From Paenibacillus tepidiphilus (GTDB taxonomy: Bacteria > Bacillota > Bacilli > Paenibacillales > Paenibacillaceae), in NCBI RefSeq assembly GCF_008635795.1, contig NZ_VWRQ01000010.1, positions 1-64,000 on the forward strand: 64,000 bases of DNA, given 5' to 3'. The position numbers and the translations under genes were made by a program. Under the pieces are notes generated by a model. The model had not been told where the DNA came from. It worked only from the letters and a program-made list of their open reading frames with translations, and did no database searches. Positions 38,937 through 49,225 of this stretch are shown one piece after another (position 1 is the first letter of the stretch; each line of letters starts with the position of its first letter).

Positions 38937-38997
38937 ATTCAGTCCGGCAACACAAGAAGTGTGGCTTTGAGAGAAAGCTGAAGGAGTGAACAATGGA

Positions 38998-39513
38998 ATG
39001 TTCAAGTTAAGCGAGATTAAGGAATTGATTAAACTTCTGGACCAGACTTCTTCCGTGCATGAACTGGAGATTGAAAGCGAGGGCATGAAGCTGGCCATCC
39101 GCAAGCCGGACCGCACTGAGAGCGAGCAGGCAGCCGTTCAGGCAGCGCCTTATGCTTATCCGTTCGCAGCGGCTCCGCAGCCGCAGCACAATATCCAGCC
39201 GGCTGCAGTACCTGCGGCCGCAGCGACTGCCCCGGCGGCAGCGCCGGAATCCCACGAGAGCAGCCAGGGAACGTTACATAAAATTGTATCACCGATGGTA
39301 GGCACCTTCTACAGTGCGGCCTCACCCGATTCGCCTTCCTTTGTCAGCGTTGGAGACCGCGTTCACGAGAAGTCAACGGTCTGCATCATCGAGGCCATGA
39401 AGCTGATGAACGAGCTGGAAGCGGAAGTCAAGGGTGAGATCGTCTCTGTTCTTGCCGAGAACGGCCAATTGGTGGAATACGGGCAGCCGCTCTTCCTGGT
39501 GAAGCCGGAATAA
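38998..39513 (+). CDS. accB: Biotin carboxyl carrier protein of acetyl-CoA carboxylase
   Basis: This 171-residue protein carries biotin on K135 in EAMKLMNE. It has an N-terminal docking helix ([14 protein letters not shown]), an Ala/Pro linker and the C-terminal biotinyl domain (about 93-171). ATG 38998 is used because the AAGGAG covers the upstream GTG at 38986. It works with AccC and AccA/D in malonyl-CoA synthesis. Confidence 0.96.
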   Translation: MFKLSEIKELIKLLDQTSSVHELEIESEGMKLAIRKPDRTESEQAAVQAAPYAYPFAAAPQPQHNIQPAAVPAAAATAPAAAPESHESSQGTLHKIVSPMVGTFYSAASPDSPSFVSVGDRVHEKSTVCIIEAMKLMNELEAEVKGEIVSVLAENGQLVEYGQPLFLVKPE

Positions 39514-39568
39514 TTGCCGCGAACATACAGAGGCCTAACATGCTTCGTTATACTTTGGGGGGAACGTC

Positions 39569-40912
39569 ATGAACATTCAGAAAGTGCTGATTGCCAACCG
39601 CGGAGAGATCGCGGTGCGCATTATCCGGGCATGTCGCGAAATGGGCATTTCCACCGTTGCGGTCTATTCGGAGCCTGACCGGGATTCGCTGCATGTCCGG
39701 CTGGCTGACGAAGCCTACTGCATCGGTCCGATGCCGTCGAAGGACAGCTATTTGAACTTTACCAATATTATGAGCGTTGCGACATTGACCGAATGCGACG
39801 CCGTCCATCCCGGCTACGGATTCCTGGCGGAGAATGCCGATTTCGCGGAGATTTGCGAATCCTGCAACATCACCTTCATCGGCCCGTCGCCGGAAGCGAT
39901 CACCCGCATGGGGGACAAGTCGGTGGCGAAAGATACGATGAAGCAGGCCGGCGTGCCGGTCATTCCCGGCTCCGACGGACTGGTCAGCGACGTGAAGGAA
40001 GCGGTCGTGCTCGGGCGCGAGATCGGCTATCCGATTATTATCAAGGCTACGGCCGGCGGCGGGGGCAAGGGCATCCGCATCGCCGAGGACGAGGAAGAGC
40101 TCGTCAAGCAGATTACGGCTGCTCAGCAGGAAGCCCAGAAGGCTTTCGGCAATGCCGGCGTCTATCTCGAGAAATTCCTGACCGGCATGAAGCATGTGGA
40201 GATTCAGATTATTGCCGACAAGCACGGCAACGTCGTCCACCTCGGCGAGCGGGACTGCTCCGTGCAGCGCCGGCGCCAGAAGCTGGTAGAAGAAGCGCCA
40301 TGCTCCGTGCTGACGCCGGATATCCGCGAGGCCATGGGCGAAGCCGCCGTTCGGGCGGCGCTGGCCGTCGATTATTCCGGCGCCGGGACGCTGGAGTTCC
40401 TGCTCGGTCCGGACGGGCAATTCTACTTTATGGAGATGAATACACGGATTCAGGTGGAGCATCCCGTAACGGAGATGGTGACGGGCGTCGACCTGATCAA
40501 GGAAATGATCTCCGTGGCCGAGGGCAATCCGCTCTCCTTCATCCAGGAGGACATTGTCATCAACGGCTGGTCGATTGAGTGCCGCATCAATGCGGAGGAC
40601 CCTGAGCGCAATTTCATGCCGTCGCCGGGCAAGATCGGCTTCTACCTGCCGCCGGGCGGACCGGGTGTGCGGGTGGACAGTGCGGCCTATCCGGGCTACA
40701 TGATTTCACCGTTCTACGACTCGATGATTGCCAAGCTGATCGTCTGGGCGCCGACCCGCCAGGAGGCTGTACTCAAGATGAAGCGGGCCTTGGCTGAATT
40801 CGCTGTGGAGGGCATTCACACGACCATACCTTTTCACCAGAAGCTGCTTGAGCATCCCGTATTTCTGGACGGCAATTTTGACATCAAGTTTCTGGAAGAG
40901 CATGAAATTTAG
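39569..40912 (+). CDS. accC: Biotin carboxylase of acetyl-CoA carboxylase
   Basis: The 447-residue ATP-grasp enzyme carboxylates biotin. It has [14 protein letters not shown], the glycine loop [27 protein letters not shown] and a C-terminal biotin carboxylase domain. It directly follows accB. Family length is normal. Confidence 0.97.
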   Translation: MNIQKVLIANRGEIAVRIIRACREMGISTVAVYSEPDRDSLHVRLADEAYCIGPMPSKDSYLNFTNIMSVATLTECDAVHPGYGFLAENADFAEICESCNITFIGPSPEAITRMGDKSVAKDTMKQAGVPVIPGSDGLVSDVKEAVVLGREIGYPIIIKATAGGGGKGIRIAEDEEELVKQITAAQQEAQKAFGNAGVYLEKFLTGMKHVEIQIIADKHGNVVHLGERDCSVQRRRQKLVEEAPCSVLTPDIREAMGEAAVRAALAVDYSGAGTLEFLLGPDGQFYFMEMNTRIQVEHPVTEMVTGVDLIKEMISVAEGNPLSFIQEDIVINGWSIECRINAEDPERNFMPSPGKIGFYLPPGGPGVRVDSAAYPGYMISPFYDSMIAKLIVWAPTRQEAVLKMKRALAEFAVEGIHTTIPFHQKLLEHPVFLDGNFDIKFLEEHEI

Positions 40913-41031
40913 GCGAGCAGAGCCTTGTTTGTCATAAAGTTCGCCAAATGATATAGTATGTTTAATAAGAGACGTGCTCCTGCGCCTTAGAATGTTGAAC
41001 TATCTTTTTGCTGAAAGGTGTGTAGTCCATA

Positions 41032-41448
41032 ATGAGTACAATTGGGACGGAATATGAGCGTACGGAGATCGGCGAAATCCAGATCGCTCCCGAAGTGATC
41101 GAGGTAATCGCAGGTCTGGCAACCGTAGAGGTGAAGGGCGTGGCAGGCATGAGCGGCGGATTCGCCGGAGGCATCGTGGAACTGCTCGGACGCAAGAACC
41201 TTTCCAAGGGCGTCAAGGTCGAGGTCGGACAGCGTGAGGCAGCGGTTGATGTGTCAGTCATCATCGAATACGGCCACCGTCTTCCGGAAGTGGCGGCGGA
41301 GATTCAGCGCAATGTGAAGCGTTCCATTGAGACAATGACCGGACTTACCGTTGTGGAAGTGAACGTCCAGATCCACGATGTCCAGTTCAAGAACAGCGCC
41401 AGCTCCGACAAATCCGAAGACAATGAGACCGTTCTGCGCGTGAAATAA
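41032..41448 (+). CDS. yqhY: Asp23/Gls24 family protein YqhY
   Basis: The 138-residue protein has the Asp23 fold (IGEIQIAPEVIEVIAGLAT, GHRLPEVAAEIQRNVKRSIE). Bacillus yqhY follows accBC in the same order and is linked to acetyl-CoA carboxylase homeostasis. Here it is also followed by amaP, the gene for a membrane anchor of Asp23 proteins. Confidence 0.92.
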   Translation: MSTIGTEYERTEIGEIQIAPEVIEVIAGLATVEVKGVAGMSGGFAGGIVELLGRKNLSKGVKVEVGQREAAVDVSVIIEYGHRLPEVAAEIQRNVKRSIETMTGLTVVEVNVQIHDVQFKNSASSDKSEDNETVLRVK

Positions 41449-41466
41449 GGGCCATCGTTCTTCTCT

Positions 41467-41496
41467 AAACCCCCGACGTCACTGTCGAGGGTTTAC
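41467..41496 (+). terminator. Hairpin between yqhY and amaP
   Basis: TAAACCC..CGAC pairs with GTCG..GGGTTTA, followed by CTCTAATTTT. It may only attenuate, as amaP starts 25 bases later. Confidence 0.6.
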
Positions 41497-41521
41497 TCTA
41501 ATTTTAGGAGGTATGTGATTC

Positions 41522-42061
41522 GTGGCCAAAATTTTGGACAGGCTTCTGCTGTTCGTGTACAGCTTAAGTATCGCTATACTATCTGTTATTGCCATCCTCC
41601 TCATCAGCGGCGCGATTCCCGATGTGCTGGAGATTGAGGCGGAACCGCCGGTCTATATTGCTTCGATTGCCGTAGCGGTGGTTCTGTTCCTGCTCAGCGT
41701 CCGTTTCTTCTATATCTCGTTGCGCCGTGAACGTGCTTCCCGCCCATCCGTGGACCAGCGTACGGAGTATGGAGATATTCAAATCTCCATGGAGACCATT
41801 GAGAACCTGAGCCTTAAGGCCGCGGGCAAGGTGAAGGGCATCCGCGACCTGCGCTCGCGCATCCGCGTCTCCCAGGCGGGTCTGGAAATTATGATCCGCG
41901 CGGTGGTGGACGGGGAGCATTCCCTGCCGGTCCTGACCTCGGAGGTACAGCGGCAGGTGCATGATTTCGTGCAGGAGACGACGGGAATTCCGGTCGCTGA
42001 CGTATCGGTCTATATCGCAAACCTAACACAAGCACCAAGCTTCAAAAGTCGTGTGGAATAG
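41522..42061 (+). CDS. amaP: Alkaline shock response membrane anchor AmaP
   Basis: The 179-residue protein has two membrane helices (about 7-30 and 42-62) and a C-terminal Asp23-like domain (YGDIQISMETIENLSLKAAG). AmaP anchors Asp23 proteins at the membrane. GTG start ten bases after AGGAGG. Confidence 0.88.
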   Translation: MAKILDRLLLFVYSLSIAILSVIAILLISGAIPDVLEIEAEPPVYIASIAVAVVLFLLSVRFFYISLRRERASRPSVDQRTEYGDIQISMETIENLSLKAAGKVKGIRDLRSRIRVSQAGLEIMIRAVVDGEHSLPVLTSEVQRQVHDFVQETTGIPVADVSVYIANLTQAPSFKSRVE

Positions 42062-42076
42062 AGGTGGGTTTCCCTG

Positions 42077-42310
42077 ATGTCCTGGAAAGAAATTTGGGAA
42101 AGTCACGGGGGGCGGATCGCCGGAGTTACCTTCGGCTTCGTTCTGGGTGTGATTTATTTGCTGGCCGGATTTTGGGATATGCTGTTCTTTGCACTGGTAG
42201 TGTTCATTGGATACACGTTCGGCAAACGGAAGGATGCCGCTCAGCCGCCGCTTATACCGTGGCAGGAGCTGATCGGGCGGTTATCCGGGCGCTGGCGTCC
42301 TTTTAAATGA
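42077..42310 (+). CDS. DUF2273 small membrane protein
   Basis: The 77-residue protein has two hydrophobic helices and an FGFVLGVIYLLAGFWD stretch. DUF2273 proteins typically accompany amaP and asp23, as here. The function is unknown. Confidence 0.85.
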   Translation: MSWKEIWESHGGRIAGVTFGFVLGVIYLLAGFWDMLFFALVVFIGYTFGKRKDAAQPPLIPWQELIGRLSGRWRPFK

Positions 42311-42441
42311 ACCGCGATAAGCTTTCTTCCGGAGCCTGGAAACCCGTATATCCCGTATATCCGAGTGCCTGCTTGACGGTGGAAGGCTGCGCGGTTTTTT
42401 TATTGAAAAGGCAGAATTACAGCAGGTTGTGGTGGTTTGCG

Positions 42442-42555
42442 GCACTAGTACCTTGACTAAGCCAAATCTAAGGACTGTATGTGCGGGCGTCTCCAGCCTT
42501 ACTCGCAAGTTTGATGGTGCACAGATGCAATTCGATGCGGTCAAGGTACTAGTGC
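42442..42555. repeat. Inverted-repeat element, copy 1 (114 bases)
   Basis: Perfect 16-base ends GCACTAGTACCTTGAC and GTCAAGGTACTAGTGC flank a core with CCAAATCTAAGGACTGTATG and CTTACTCGCAAG. Confidence 0.75.
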
Positions 42556-42655
42556 ATTGACCCCGCCAAATCTATGGAGGTTAGCCAGCATCCCCGGCTC
42601 TTACTCGCAAGTTAGATGGTGCATAGCTGCAATTTGCTGCGTTCAACGTGCTAGT
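42549..42655. repeat. Inverted-repeat element, copy 2
   Basis: The copy shares the right end of copy 1 (ACTAGTGC) and has CGCCAAATCTATGGAGG, CTTACTCGCAAGTTAGATGG and the end GTTCAACGTGCTAG. It has diverged from copies 1 and 3. Confidence 0.6.
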
Positions 42656-42840
42656 TGGATTTTCGCACACTAATTCTGCCATTATGAGGGGGTTTATCGA
42701 TCTAGTTGGATTTCCGCCACCTAATGTGGGCGATATGGAGGTAATGGCTTCTTAGCGCCCGTATTAAGTGGCGGTTATCCAATTAGATTCGCAAAATTCT
42801 TCAATTGGGTGAAATTAGGTGACGAATATCCAACTAAACT
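42652..42840. repeat. Dispersed inverted-repeat element, copy 2
   Basis: The copy holds AGTTGGATTTCCGCCACCTA on the left and ATTAAGTGGCGGTTATCCAA plus GTGAAATTAGGTGACGA on the right. It is the same module as 154-226 and 60836-61025. Confidence 0.65.
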
Positions 42841-42866
42841 GGTTACGTACGGGCAAAGAGGAGCCT

Positions 42867-42975
42867 GGTACCTTGACCAAGCCAAATCTAAGGACTGTAT
42901 GTGCGGGCGTCTCCAGCCTTACTCGCAAAGCAGGTGCATAGCAACAATTTGCTGCGATCAAGTCTAGCGTGCTGA
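42867..42975. repeat. Inverted-repeat element, copy 3
   Basis: GGTACCTTGACCAAGCCAAA and the next ~60 bases are nearly identical to copy 1 (CTAAGGACTGTATGTGCGGG). The right end is altered (GATCAAGTCTAGCGTGC). Confidence 0.65.
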
Positions 42976-43019
42976 GACGCCTGCGTTTGTTGAACAAAAG
43001 CTTCGCCATCACTTCAGCA

Positions 43020-43153
43020 TAACGGACACAGATGCGTTTATCTTCCGCCATTAAGCATTTTTAGTTCTGTAACGGACCCGGGGTGCGCTGATTTGGACGC
43101 AGCAGCGCATAGATTAACCGCTGCGGCGGGAATAACAGCATCTGTGTCCGTTA
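43020..43153. repeat. 134-base element with perfect 16-base ends
   Basis: TAACGGACACAGATGC at the left and GCATCTGTGTCCGTTA at the right are exact reverse complements. Inside are TAACGGACCCGGGGTGCGC and GCAGCAGCGC/GCTGCGGC. It lies 85 bases before nusB. Confidence 0.75.
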
Positions 43154-43238
43154 ATTCATGAAATTTAGCTTTTAGCGAGCAGATTCAGGAAACAAGGATA
43201 GGTCCATATAAGCAAGTTAGACCATTTAGGAGGATTAC

Positions 43239-43685
43239 ATGAAAAGACGTTTAGCAAGAGAACTGGTGGTGCAAAGCCTGTACCAGATGGAAATGAATGA
43301 AGTGGACAGTGCGGAGGCCGTGGAAATGCTGCTTGAAGAAGCAGGCGAAGAGAACGAAACCGAACGCGTCATTACGGATGAAGTGCAGCTGAAGGCGTAT
43401 GTGCTGGAGCATGTAGGCGGCGTGTGGGAGCACAAAGCGGCGATTGACGATATGCTTGAGCATTACCTCAAGGGCTGGCAGATGAGCCGTCTGTCGCGCG
43501 TTGACCGGCAAATCCTGCGCCTGGCGACCTTCGAAATGGTATTTGCTAGCGATGTGCCGGCCAAGGTAGCGGTCAATGAAGCAATTGAGCTGGCCAAGCA
43601 TTTCGGCACCGATGATTCCGGCAAATTCGTCAACGGCGTACTCGGCAAAATGATTCAGGAGCTCGACACCCTGAAGAACCGCTGA
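43239..43685 (+). CDS. nusB: Transcription antitermination factor NusB
   Basis: The 148-residue all-helical protein opens KRRLARELVVQSLYQME and ends with KFVNGVLGKM. It binds rRNA boxA with NusE. AGGAGG lies upstream. Family length is normal. Confidence 0.95.
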   Translation: MKRRLARELVVQSLYQMEMNEVDSAEAVEMLLEEAGEENETERVITDEVQLKAYVLEHVGGVWEHKAAIDDMLEHYLKGWQMSRLSRVDRQILRLATFEMVFASDVPAKVAVNEAIELAKHFGTDDSGKFVNGVLGKMIQELDTLKNR

Positions 43686-43773
43686 TTGCAAGGACCCGCA
43701 GGACGGTTTCGCGCCGCCTTTCACTTAATAACATCGACTAACTACAGATCCCCAAAGGAGAGAGAGACAACCA

Positions 43774-44631
43774 ATGACAGCAGCTATTATCAGCGGTAAA
43801 CAGGTATCCGAAGAGATTCGCGTGGAAATTGCCCGTGAGGTGCAAGAGCTTGCCGGCCGCGGCGTACAGCCCGGTCTTGCTGTCGTTCTGGTCGGCGAGG
43901 ACCCGGCTTCGCAGGTCTATGTCCGCAATAAGGAGAAATCCTGCATCGAGCTAGGCTTTCATTCCGAGGTACACCGGCTGGATGCCGCCACCTCCCAGGA
44001 GGAGCTGCTGGCGCTGGTGGACGAGCTGAACCGCCGGGACAATATCGACGGGATTCTCGTCCAGCTGCCGCTTCCAAAGCATATTGAAGAGAAGGCAGTC
44101 ATCGACGCCATCGCTGTCGAGAAGGATGTAGACGGGTTCCATCCGGTCAATGTCGGCAACCTGGTCATTGGAGACGACAGCCTGCTGCCTTGTACGCCTG
44201 CCGGCTGCATTGAGCTGATCAAGCGGACAGGCACCGATATTTCCGGCAAGCATGCCGTGGTAATCGGACGCAGCAACATTGTCGGCAAGCCGGTCTCCCT
44301 GCTCCTGCAGCGCGAGAACGCGACCGTGACCATGTGCCATTCCCGCACGCAGAATATGGCCGAGCTGTGCCGTCAGGCCGACATCCTTGTCGTTGCCATC
44401 GGCCGGGCCAACATGATTGATGCCTCTTTTGTAAAGCCGGGTGCCATCGTTATTGATGTGGGGATGAACCGTCTGGAGACCGGCAAGCTGGCCGGAGACG
44501 TGGACTATGAGAGTGCGAAGGAAGTAGCAGGCCATATTACCCCGGTTCCCGGAGGCGTCGGCCCGATGACCATCACCATGCTGATGCAAAATACGCTGAC
44601 TGCGGCCAAACGCCGCCACGGCCTGGAGTAG
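43774..44631 (+). CDS. folD: Methylenetetrahydrofolate dehydrogenase/cyclohydrolase
   Basis: The 285-residue bifunctional enzyme interconverts 5,10-methylene- and 10-formyl-THF with NADP. It shows the catalytic Tyr-Lys region [19 protein letters not shown], the nucleotide loop GRSNIVGKP and [10 protein letters not shown]. Confidence 0.97.
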   Translation: MTAAIISGKQVSEEIRVEIAREVQELAGRGVQPGLAVVLVGEDPASQVYVRNKEKSCIELGFHSEVHRLDAATSQEELLALVDELNRRDNIDGILVQLPLPKHIEEKAVIDAIAVEKDVDGFHPVNVGNLVIGDDSLLPCTPAGCIELIKRTGTDISGKHAVVIGRSNIVGKPVSLLLQRENATVTMCHSRTQNMAELCRQADILVVAIGRANMIDASFVKPGAIVIDVGMNRLETGKLAGDVDYESAKEVAGHITPVPGGVGPMTITMLMQNTLTAAKRRHGLE

Positions 44632-44640
44632 GTCCGGCTT

Positions 44641-46017
44641 ATGGCGGAGCGGCAGGTTTATTCAATCAAGGAGCTTAACCGGTATATCCGCATGAAGCTT
44701 GATTCGGACACTTTACTCTCCGATGTCTGGATCCGCGGGGAAATTTCAAACTTTACCCATCACGGCAGCGGACATATGTATTTCACGCTGAAGGATGAGA
44801 GCAGCCGGATCAAGGCGATTATGTTCGCCTCGCATAACCAGCGGCTGCCTTTCGTTCCGAAGGAAGGAACGAAGGTCATTGCCCGGGGCAACGTCACCGT
44901 CTACGAGCGGGACGGCCAGTACCAGTTCTACGCGACCCATATGCAGCCGGACGGCATTGGAAGCCTGTACATGGCCTATGAGCAGCTCAAGCAGAAGCTG
45001 GAGCAGGAAGGGCTGTTCGCGGCAGAGCGCAAGCGTCCGCTGCCGCGCTTTCCGCGCTGCGTCGGGGTGGTTACCTCCCCGACCGGAGCAGCCGTGCGGG
45101 ATATTATCATCACGCTGCAGCGGCGGTATCCGCAGGTGCCAGTGGTGCTCTATCCCGTGCTGGTACAGGGGAAGGGTGCGGCGCCTTCCATCGTGAAGGC
45201 CATCGAGACGCTGAATGCGATGGGCGAAGCCGACGTGCTGATTGTCGGGCGCGGCGGCGGCTCCCTGGAGGAGCTCTGGGCCTTCAATGAAGAGCCCGTG
45301 GCCCGGGCGATTGCGGCCTCGCGCATTCCGGTGATCTCGGCCGTCGGTCATGAGACCGACTTCACGATCGCCGATTTCGCCGCCGATCTGCGGGCGGCGA
45401 CCCCGACGGCGGCGGCCGAACTGGCTGTGCCGCTGGCCGCCGAGCTCGCCGCGCAGCTGCGCACCGCCGAGGAGCGGCTGCGCCACGCGCTGACGCGCCG
45501 CGCGCAGCGGGGCGGCGAGCGCCTGGCCGCGCTGCGCCGGTCGCTTGCGCTGGCGGGCCCGAGCCGCCAGCTGGCGCAGCACGCGCAGCGGCTGGACATG
45601 CTGCGCGCGGGGCTGTCGCGCGCGGCGCAGATGCGCCACCGCAGCGCGCGCGAGCGCCTGGCGGTGCAGCATCACAGCCTGCAGCGGTTCCACCCGCGCA
45701 GCAGCGTGAATGCGGCGCGCAGGCAGGCGGAGAGCCTGCAGCGCGAGCTGACGGCGGCCATGCAGACGGTGCTGGCCGGCAAACGGTCACGCTATGTGGC
45801 TGAGCTGCGGCATCTGGATGCGCTCAGCCCTCTGAAGGTAATGTCGCGCGGCTATAGCCTGGTCTATGACGAGCAGGAAGAGCATCTCATCAAGTCGCTG
45901 CAGGAAGTGAACCTCGGCGATTTGGTCAATATTAAATTAAGCGACGGACAGTTAAGCTGCCAGGTATGGGGCATAAAGGAGGATGGCAAGACAGATGGCG
46001 AAGGAAACGGAGCTTGA
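44641..46017 (+). CDS. xseA: Exodeoxyribonuclease VII large subunit
   Basis: The 458-residue protein has an OB-fold (about 1-100), a catalytic domain with GRGGGSLEELWAFNE and SAVGHETDFTIADFAADLRA, and a long helical C-terminal part. The helical part (about 260-390) is unusually Ala/Arg-rich and its DNA is locally very GC-rich. It overlaps xseB. Confidence 0.95.
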   Translation: MAERQVYSIKELNRYIRMKLDSDTLLSDVWIRGEISNFTHHGSGHMYFTLKDESSRIKAIMFASHNQRLPFVPKEGTKVIARGNVTVYERDGQYQFYATHMQPDGIGSLYMAYEQLKQKLEQEGLFAAERKRPLPRFPRCVGVVTSPTGAAVRDIIITLQRRYPQVPVVLYPVLVQGKGAAPSIVKAIETLNAMGEADVLIVGRGGGSLEELWAFNEEPVARAIAASRIPVISAVGHETDFTIADFAADLRAATPTAAAELAVPLAAELAAQLRTAEERLRHALTRRAQRGGERLAALRRSLALAGPSRQLAQHAQRLDMLRAGLSRAAQMRHRSARERLAVQHHSLQRFHPRSSVNAARRQAESLQRELTAAMQTVLAGKRSRYVAELRHLDALSPLKVMSRGYSLVYDEQEEHLIKSLQEVNLGDLVNIKLSDGQLSCQVWGIKEDGKTDGEGNGA

Positions 46018-46252
46018 TTTTGAGCAGGCGATGGAGCAGCTGGAGGCGGTAGTGCGCGAGCTGGAGCACGGCGACGTCCCGCTGGAGAAGGCAATCGATT
46101 TGTTTCAGCAGGGCATGAAGCTGTCCCAGCTGTGCGGCAGCAAGCTGGAGCAGGTGGAGCGCAAGATTGAGATGATTGCGCTGGAAGACGGAGAATTGCG
46201 CAAGAAACCGTTCGGCACCAAGCTGGAAGGAGATGCCGATGAGCCGTTCTGA
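45995..46252 (+). CDS. xseB: Exodeoxyribonuclease VII small subunit
   Basis: The 85-residue coiled-coil protein contains FEQAMEQLEAVVRELEHGDV and LEKAIDLFQQGMKL, the family core. ATG 45995 is chosen over 45983, which touches AGGAGG. The start overlaps the xseA end by 23 bases. Confidence 0.94.
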   Translation: MAKETELDFEQAMEQLEAVVRELEHGDVPLEKAIDLFQQGMKLSQLCGSKLEQVERKIEMIALEDGELRKKPFGTKLEGDADEPF

Positions 46253-47168
46253 GCATGAAGCATCCGCTGCGCGTCCTGCACTGGAGCAGTATATCACAGA
46301 GATCGGCGCACTCGTCATGGAGGAGCTGGAGCATACGCTGCCGGCCGCCTGGGAGGTTCCCGGCAATCTGAAGGAAGCGATGAACTATTCCCTGAAGGCC
46401 GGCGGCAAGCGGCTGCGTCCGCTGCTTGTCGTCGCTGCCTGCGAAGCGCTGGGGGGCCGCCGTGAGGCGGCGCTGCCGGTCGCAGCCGCCATCGAAATGG
46501 TGCATACCTATTCGCTGATCCATGACGATCTGCCGGCCATGGACAATGACGATTACCGGCGCGGCAAGCCAACGAATCACAAGGTGTTCGGTGAAGCGGC
46601 GGCGATCCTTGCCGGAGATGCGCTGTTGACCCATGCCTTCTACAGTGTGGTACAAGCTTCGCGGCGCTATGGCGTTCAGGCGGAGCAGGTGCTGGCCATC
46701 GTAGAGGAGCTGGCCGAAATGGCCGGACCGCGCGGCATGGTCGGCGGGCAGATCGCCGACATGGAAGGCGAGCAGGGTCTGACCGATCTGTCACAGCTGC
46801 AGTATATTCATCTGCACAAGACCGGCGATCTTATTATATTCTCGCTGCTGGCCGGCGGAAGAATCGCCGGGGCAGATGAAGCGCAGCTTGCGGCGCTGCG
46901 CGAATTCGGCACCGGCATCGGACTGGCCTTCCAGATTCAGGACGATATTCTTGATCTGATCGGCGACGAAGGCAAGCTGGGCAAGCAGACCGGCAGCGAT
47001 ATCCGCCAGCATAAAGTTACGTATCCTTACTTTATCGGGCTGGAGGCTTCGCGCGAAGAGGTCAAGCGTCTTACCGAAGCTGCTCGCTCCGCAGTGCTCG
47101 CCGGGGGGTTCACCGATCCTTCGCGGCTGCTGGAGATTGCCGAATATTTAATGGCAAGGGACCACTGA
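46239..47168 (+). CDS. ispA: Farnesyl diphosphate synthase
   Basis: The 309-residue trans-prenyltransferase has the first Asp-rich motif in [11 protein letters not shown] and the second in [18 protein letters not shown] and GGQIADM are also typical. ATG 46239 has GGAG six bases upstream and overlaps xseB by 14 bases. It supplies C15 diphosphate. Confidence 0.95.
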   Translation: MSRSEHEASAARPALEQYITEIGALVMEELEHTLPAAWEVPGNLKEAMNYSLKAGGKRLRPLLVVAACEALGGRREAALPVAAAIEMVHTYSLIHDDLPAMDNDDYRRGKPTNHKVFGEAAAILAGDALLTHAFYSVVQASRRYGVQAEQVLAIVEELAEMAGPRGMVGGQIADMEGEQGLTDLSQLQYIHLHKTGDLIIFSLLAGGRIAGADEAQLAALREFGTGIGLAFQIQDDILDLIGDEGKLGKQTGSDIRQHKVTYPYFIGLEASREEVKRLTEAARSAVLAGGFTDPSRLLEIAEYLMARDH

Positions 47169-47181
47169 AGCCTTGTCTACA

Positions 47182-47212
47182 TGAACGGCTGTGTTTCGAC
47201 AGCCGTTTAGTT
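47182..47212 (+). terminator. Hairpin after ispA
   Basis: AACGGCTGT and ACAGCCGTT arms around TTTCG, followed by TAGTTT. It lies just upstream of a TATAAT. Confidence 0.65.
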
Positions 47213-47217
47213 TGTGT

Positions 47218-47223
47218 TATAAT
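47218..47223 (+). promoter_or_regulatory. -10 element of a dxs promoter
   Basis: GTGTTATAATGG contains a consensus TATAAT; a -35 near 47195 (TTCGAC) is weak. If real, it rules out the ATG at 47222 as the dxs start, as that ATG lies within the -10. Confidence 0.5.
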
Positions 47224-47266
47224 GGGGTTTATATTTTACAACATCCAGGAAAGCGGGGAAATTCTC

Positions 47267-49171
47267 GTGCTGCTTCCACAAATCAATAATCCTGAACAAC
47301 TAAAATCCTTGTCCATCGAGGAGCTGGCTACCCTTGCGGATGAAATCCGCAGGTTTCTGGTCGAGAAGCTGTCTGTTACGGGAGGACATCTCGCCTCGAA
47401 TCTGGGAGTAGTGGAGCTCACGCTGGCCCTGCATTACTGTTACGATAGTCCGCGGGACAAGATGATCTTCGATGTGGGCCACCAGGCTTATGTACACAAA
47501 ATATTGACCGGCCGCCAAGACCGGTTCGACACCCTGCGCAAGAATGGCGGGATGTGCGGCTTCGTCAAACGCAATGAAAGCGAGCATGATGTCTGGGAAG
47601 CCGGACACAGCAGCACTTCACTGTCGGCGGCGATGGGGATGGCAATGGCCCGTGACATGAAGGGCGAGGACAATAAGGTTATCGCAATCATCGGCGACGG
47701 TGCCCTGACGGGCGGTATGGCCTTTGAAGCACTGAACCATATCGGCCATGAGAAGCGCAAGCTGATGGTTATTCTGAATGACAACGAAATGTCGATTGCG
47801 CCGAATGTCGGAGCGATGCACAATTATTTGAGCAAAATCCGCTCCGACCGCCATTACCTGCGGGCCAAGGATGAGGTCGAGGGACTTTTGAAGAAGATTC
47901 CGGCCATCGGAGGCAAGCTTGCCAAGACAGCCGAACGTCTGAAGGACAGCCTGAAATATATGATGGTGCCCGGTGTATTGTTCGAGGAACTGGGCTTTAC
48001 GTATCTCGGACCGGTGGACGGCCATGATCTGGAGAAGGTGATCGATGCCTTCCATCAGGCGGATAACGTGGCCGGACCGGTGCTGGTTCATGTATTGACC
48101 ACCAAAGGCAAGGGCTACAAACCGGCGGAAGCCGATTCGTATAAATGGCATGGCATCTCTCCGTACAAAATCGAGTCAGGACAGGTGCTGCAGGCTGTCG
48201 GCAACCCGATGTACACAGATGTGTTCGGCCAGACACTGATTGAGCTTGGCCGCCAGGATAAACGTCTGGTAGCCGTAACTCCGGCCATGCCGGGCGGCTC
48301 GGGCCTGTTCCCGTTCGCCAAGGAATTCCCGGACCGCATGATCGACGTCGGCATTGCTGAACAGCATGCCGCGACGCTGTGCGCGGCTTTGGCGATGGAG
48401 GGAATGAAGCCGGTGTACGCTGTCTACTCCACGTTCATGCAGCGGGCGTATGACCAGATCGTACATGATATTTGCCGCCATAATGCCAATGTAATATTCG
48501 CCATTGACCGCGCCGGCTTCGTCGGGGCCGACGGGGAGACGCATCAGGGTGTGTATGACATCGCCTTCATGCGCCATATTCCGAATATCGTCCTGATGAT
48601 GCCCAAGGATGAGAATGAGCTGCGTCATATGATGAAGACGGCGCTGGATTACAATGAAGGACCGATTGCCTACCGCTATCCGCGGATCAACGGTACCGGC
48701 GTGACACTGGACAGCGAGCTGAAGTCTCTGCCGATCGGTACCTGGGAGCGTCTGCGCCCGGGAGACGACTATGCCGTCCTGGCCAGCGGGCCGATGGTGC
48801 AGGTGGCCGAGGAAGCGGCTGACCAGCTTAAGCGCGAAGGCATTCAGCTCAGCGTCGTCAATGCCAGATTCCTCAAGCCGCTGGATCACCAGATGCTGCT
48901 GGACCTTGCCCGCGCCGGCACCAGCATGGTCGTACTGGAGGAAGCAAGCCAGGCCGGCAGCATGGGAAGCGCTGTACTGGAGTTCTATGCGGAGCATGAG
49001 CTGTATGATGCCCGCGTCCATCTGATGGGCGTGCCGGATGTATTCATTGAGCATGGCTCGATCAAGGAACAGCGCCAGCAGACCGGACTGACGGCGGAGG
49101 CCCTGTGCGCCCGCATCAAAACCATGAAGGCGCAAAGCAAGTTCAGCTATAAGACGACTTCTTTTTCCTAA
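47267..49171 (+). CDS. dxs: 1-deoxy-D-xylulose-5-phosphate synthase
   Basis: This thiamine-diphosphate enzyme opens the MEP isoprenoid pathway. It shows [19 protein letters not shown], the ThDP motif [19 protein letters not shown], and the transketolase domain with [19 protein letters not shown] 47267 (product begins [12 protein letters not shown], 634 residues) has GGGGAA six bases upstream. The ATG at 47222 overlaps a probable -10 element. Confidence 0.95.
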   Translation: MLLPQINNPEQLKSLSIEELATLADEIRRFLVEKLSVTGGHLASNLGVVELTLALHYCYDSPRDKMIFDVGHQAYVHKILTGRQDRFDTLRKNGGMCGFVKRNESEHDVWEAGHSSTSLSAAMGMAMARDMKGEDNKVIAIIGDGALTGGMAFEALNHIGHEKRKLMVILNDNEMSIAPNVGAMHNYLSKIRSDRHYLRAKDEVEGLLKKIPAIGGKLAKTAERLKDSLKYMMVPGVLFEELGFTYLGPVDGHDLEKVIDAFHQADNVAGPVLVHVLTTKGKGYKPAEADSYKWHGISPYKIESGQVLQAVGNPMYTDVFGQTLIELGRQDKRLVAVTPAMPGGSGLFPFAKEFPDRMIDVGIAEQHAATLCAALAMEGMKPVYAVYSTFMQRAYDQIVHDICRHNANVIFAIDRAGFVGADGETHQGVYDIAFMRHIPNIVLMMPKDENELRHMMKTALDYNEGPIAYRYPRINGTGVTLDSELKSLPIGTWERLRPGDDYAVLASGPMVQVAEEAADQLKREGIQLSVVNARFLKPLDHQMLLDLARAGTSMVVLEEASQAGSMGSAVLEFYAEHELYDARVHLMGVPDVFIEHGSIKEQRQQTGLTAEALCARIKTMKAQSKFSYKTTSFS

Positions 49172-49225
49172 AACACTGCGGACCCATTCAACAAGTTCGC
49201 ATTTGGAAACAATCAGGAGATGAAC

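Larger units (their letters stand above)
42311..43238. other. Repeat-filled gap before nusB
   Basis: No gene is supported. The region is built from three related ~105-base elements, one copy of the AGTTGGAT/CGCCACTTAAT element and one 134-base inverted-repeat element, each listed separately. Short frames on the minus strand repeat the same peptide because they translate the repeats. Confidence 0.7.

Noticed and set aside
42281..43051. Two minus-strand frames sharing the peptide RVRLETPAHTVLRFGLVKV
   Set aside because: The shared peptide is the translation of copies 1 and 3 of the intergenic repeat, not homologous proteins.
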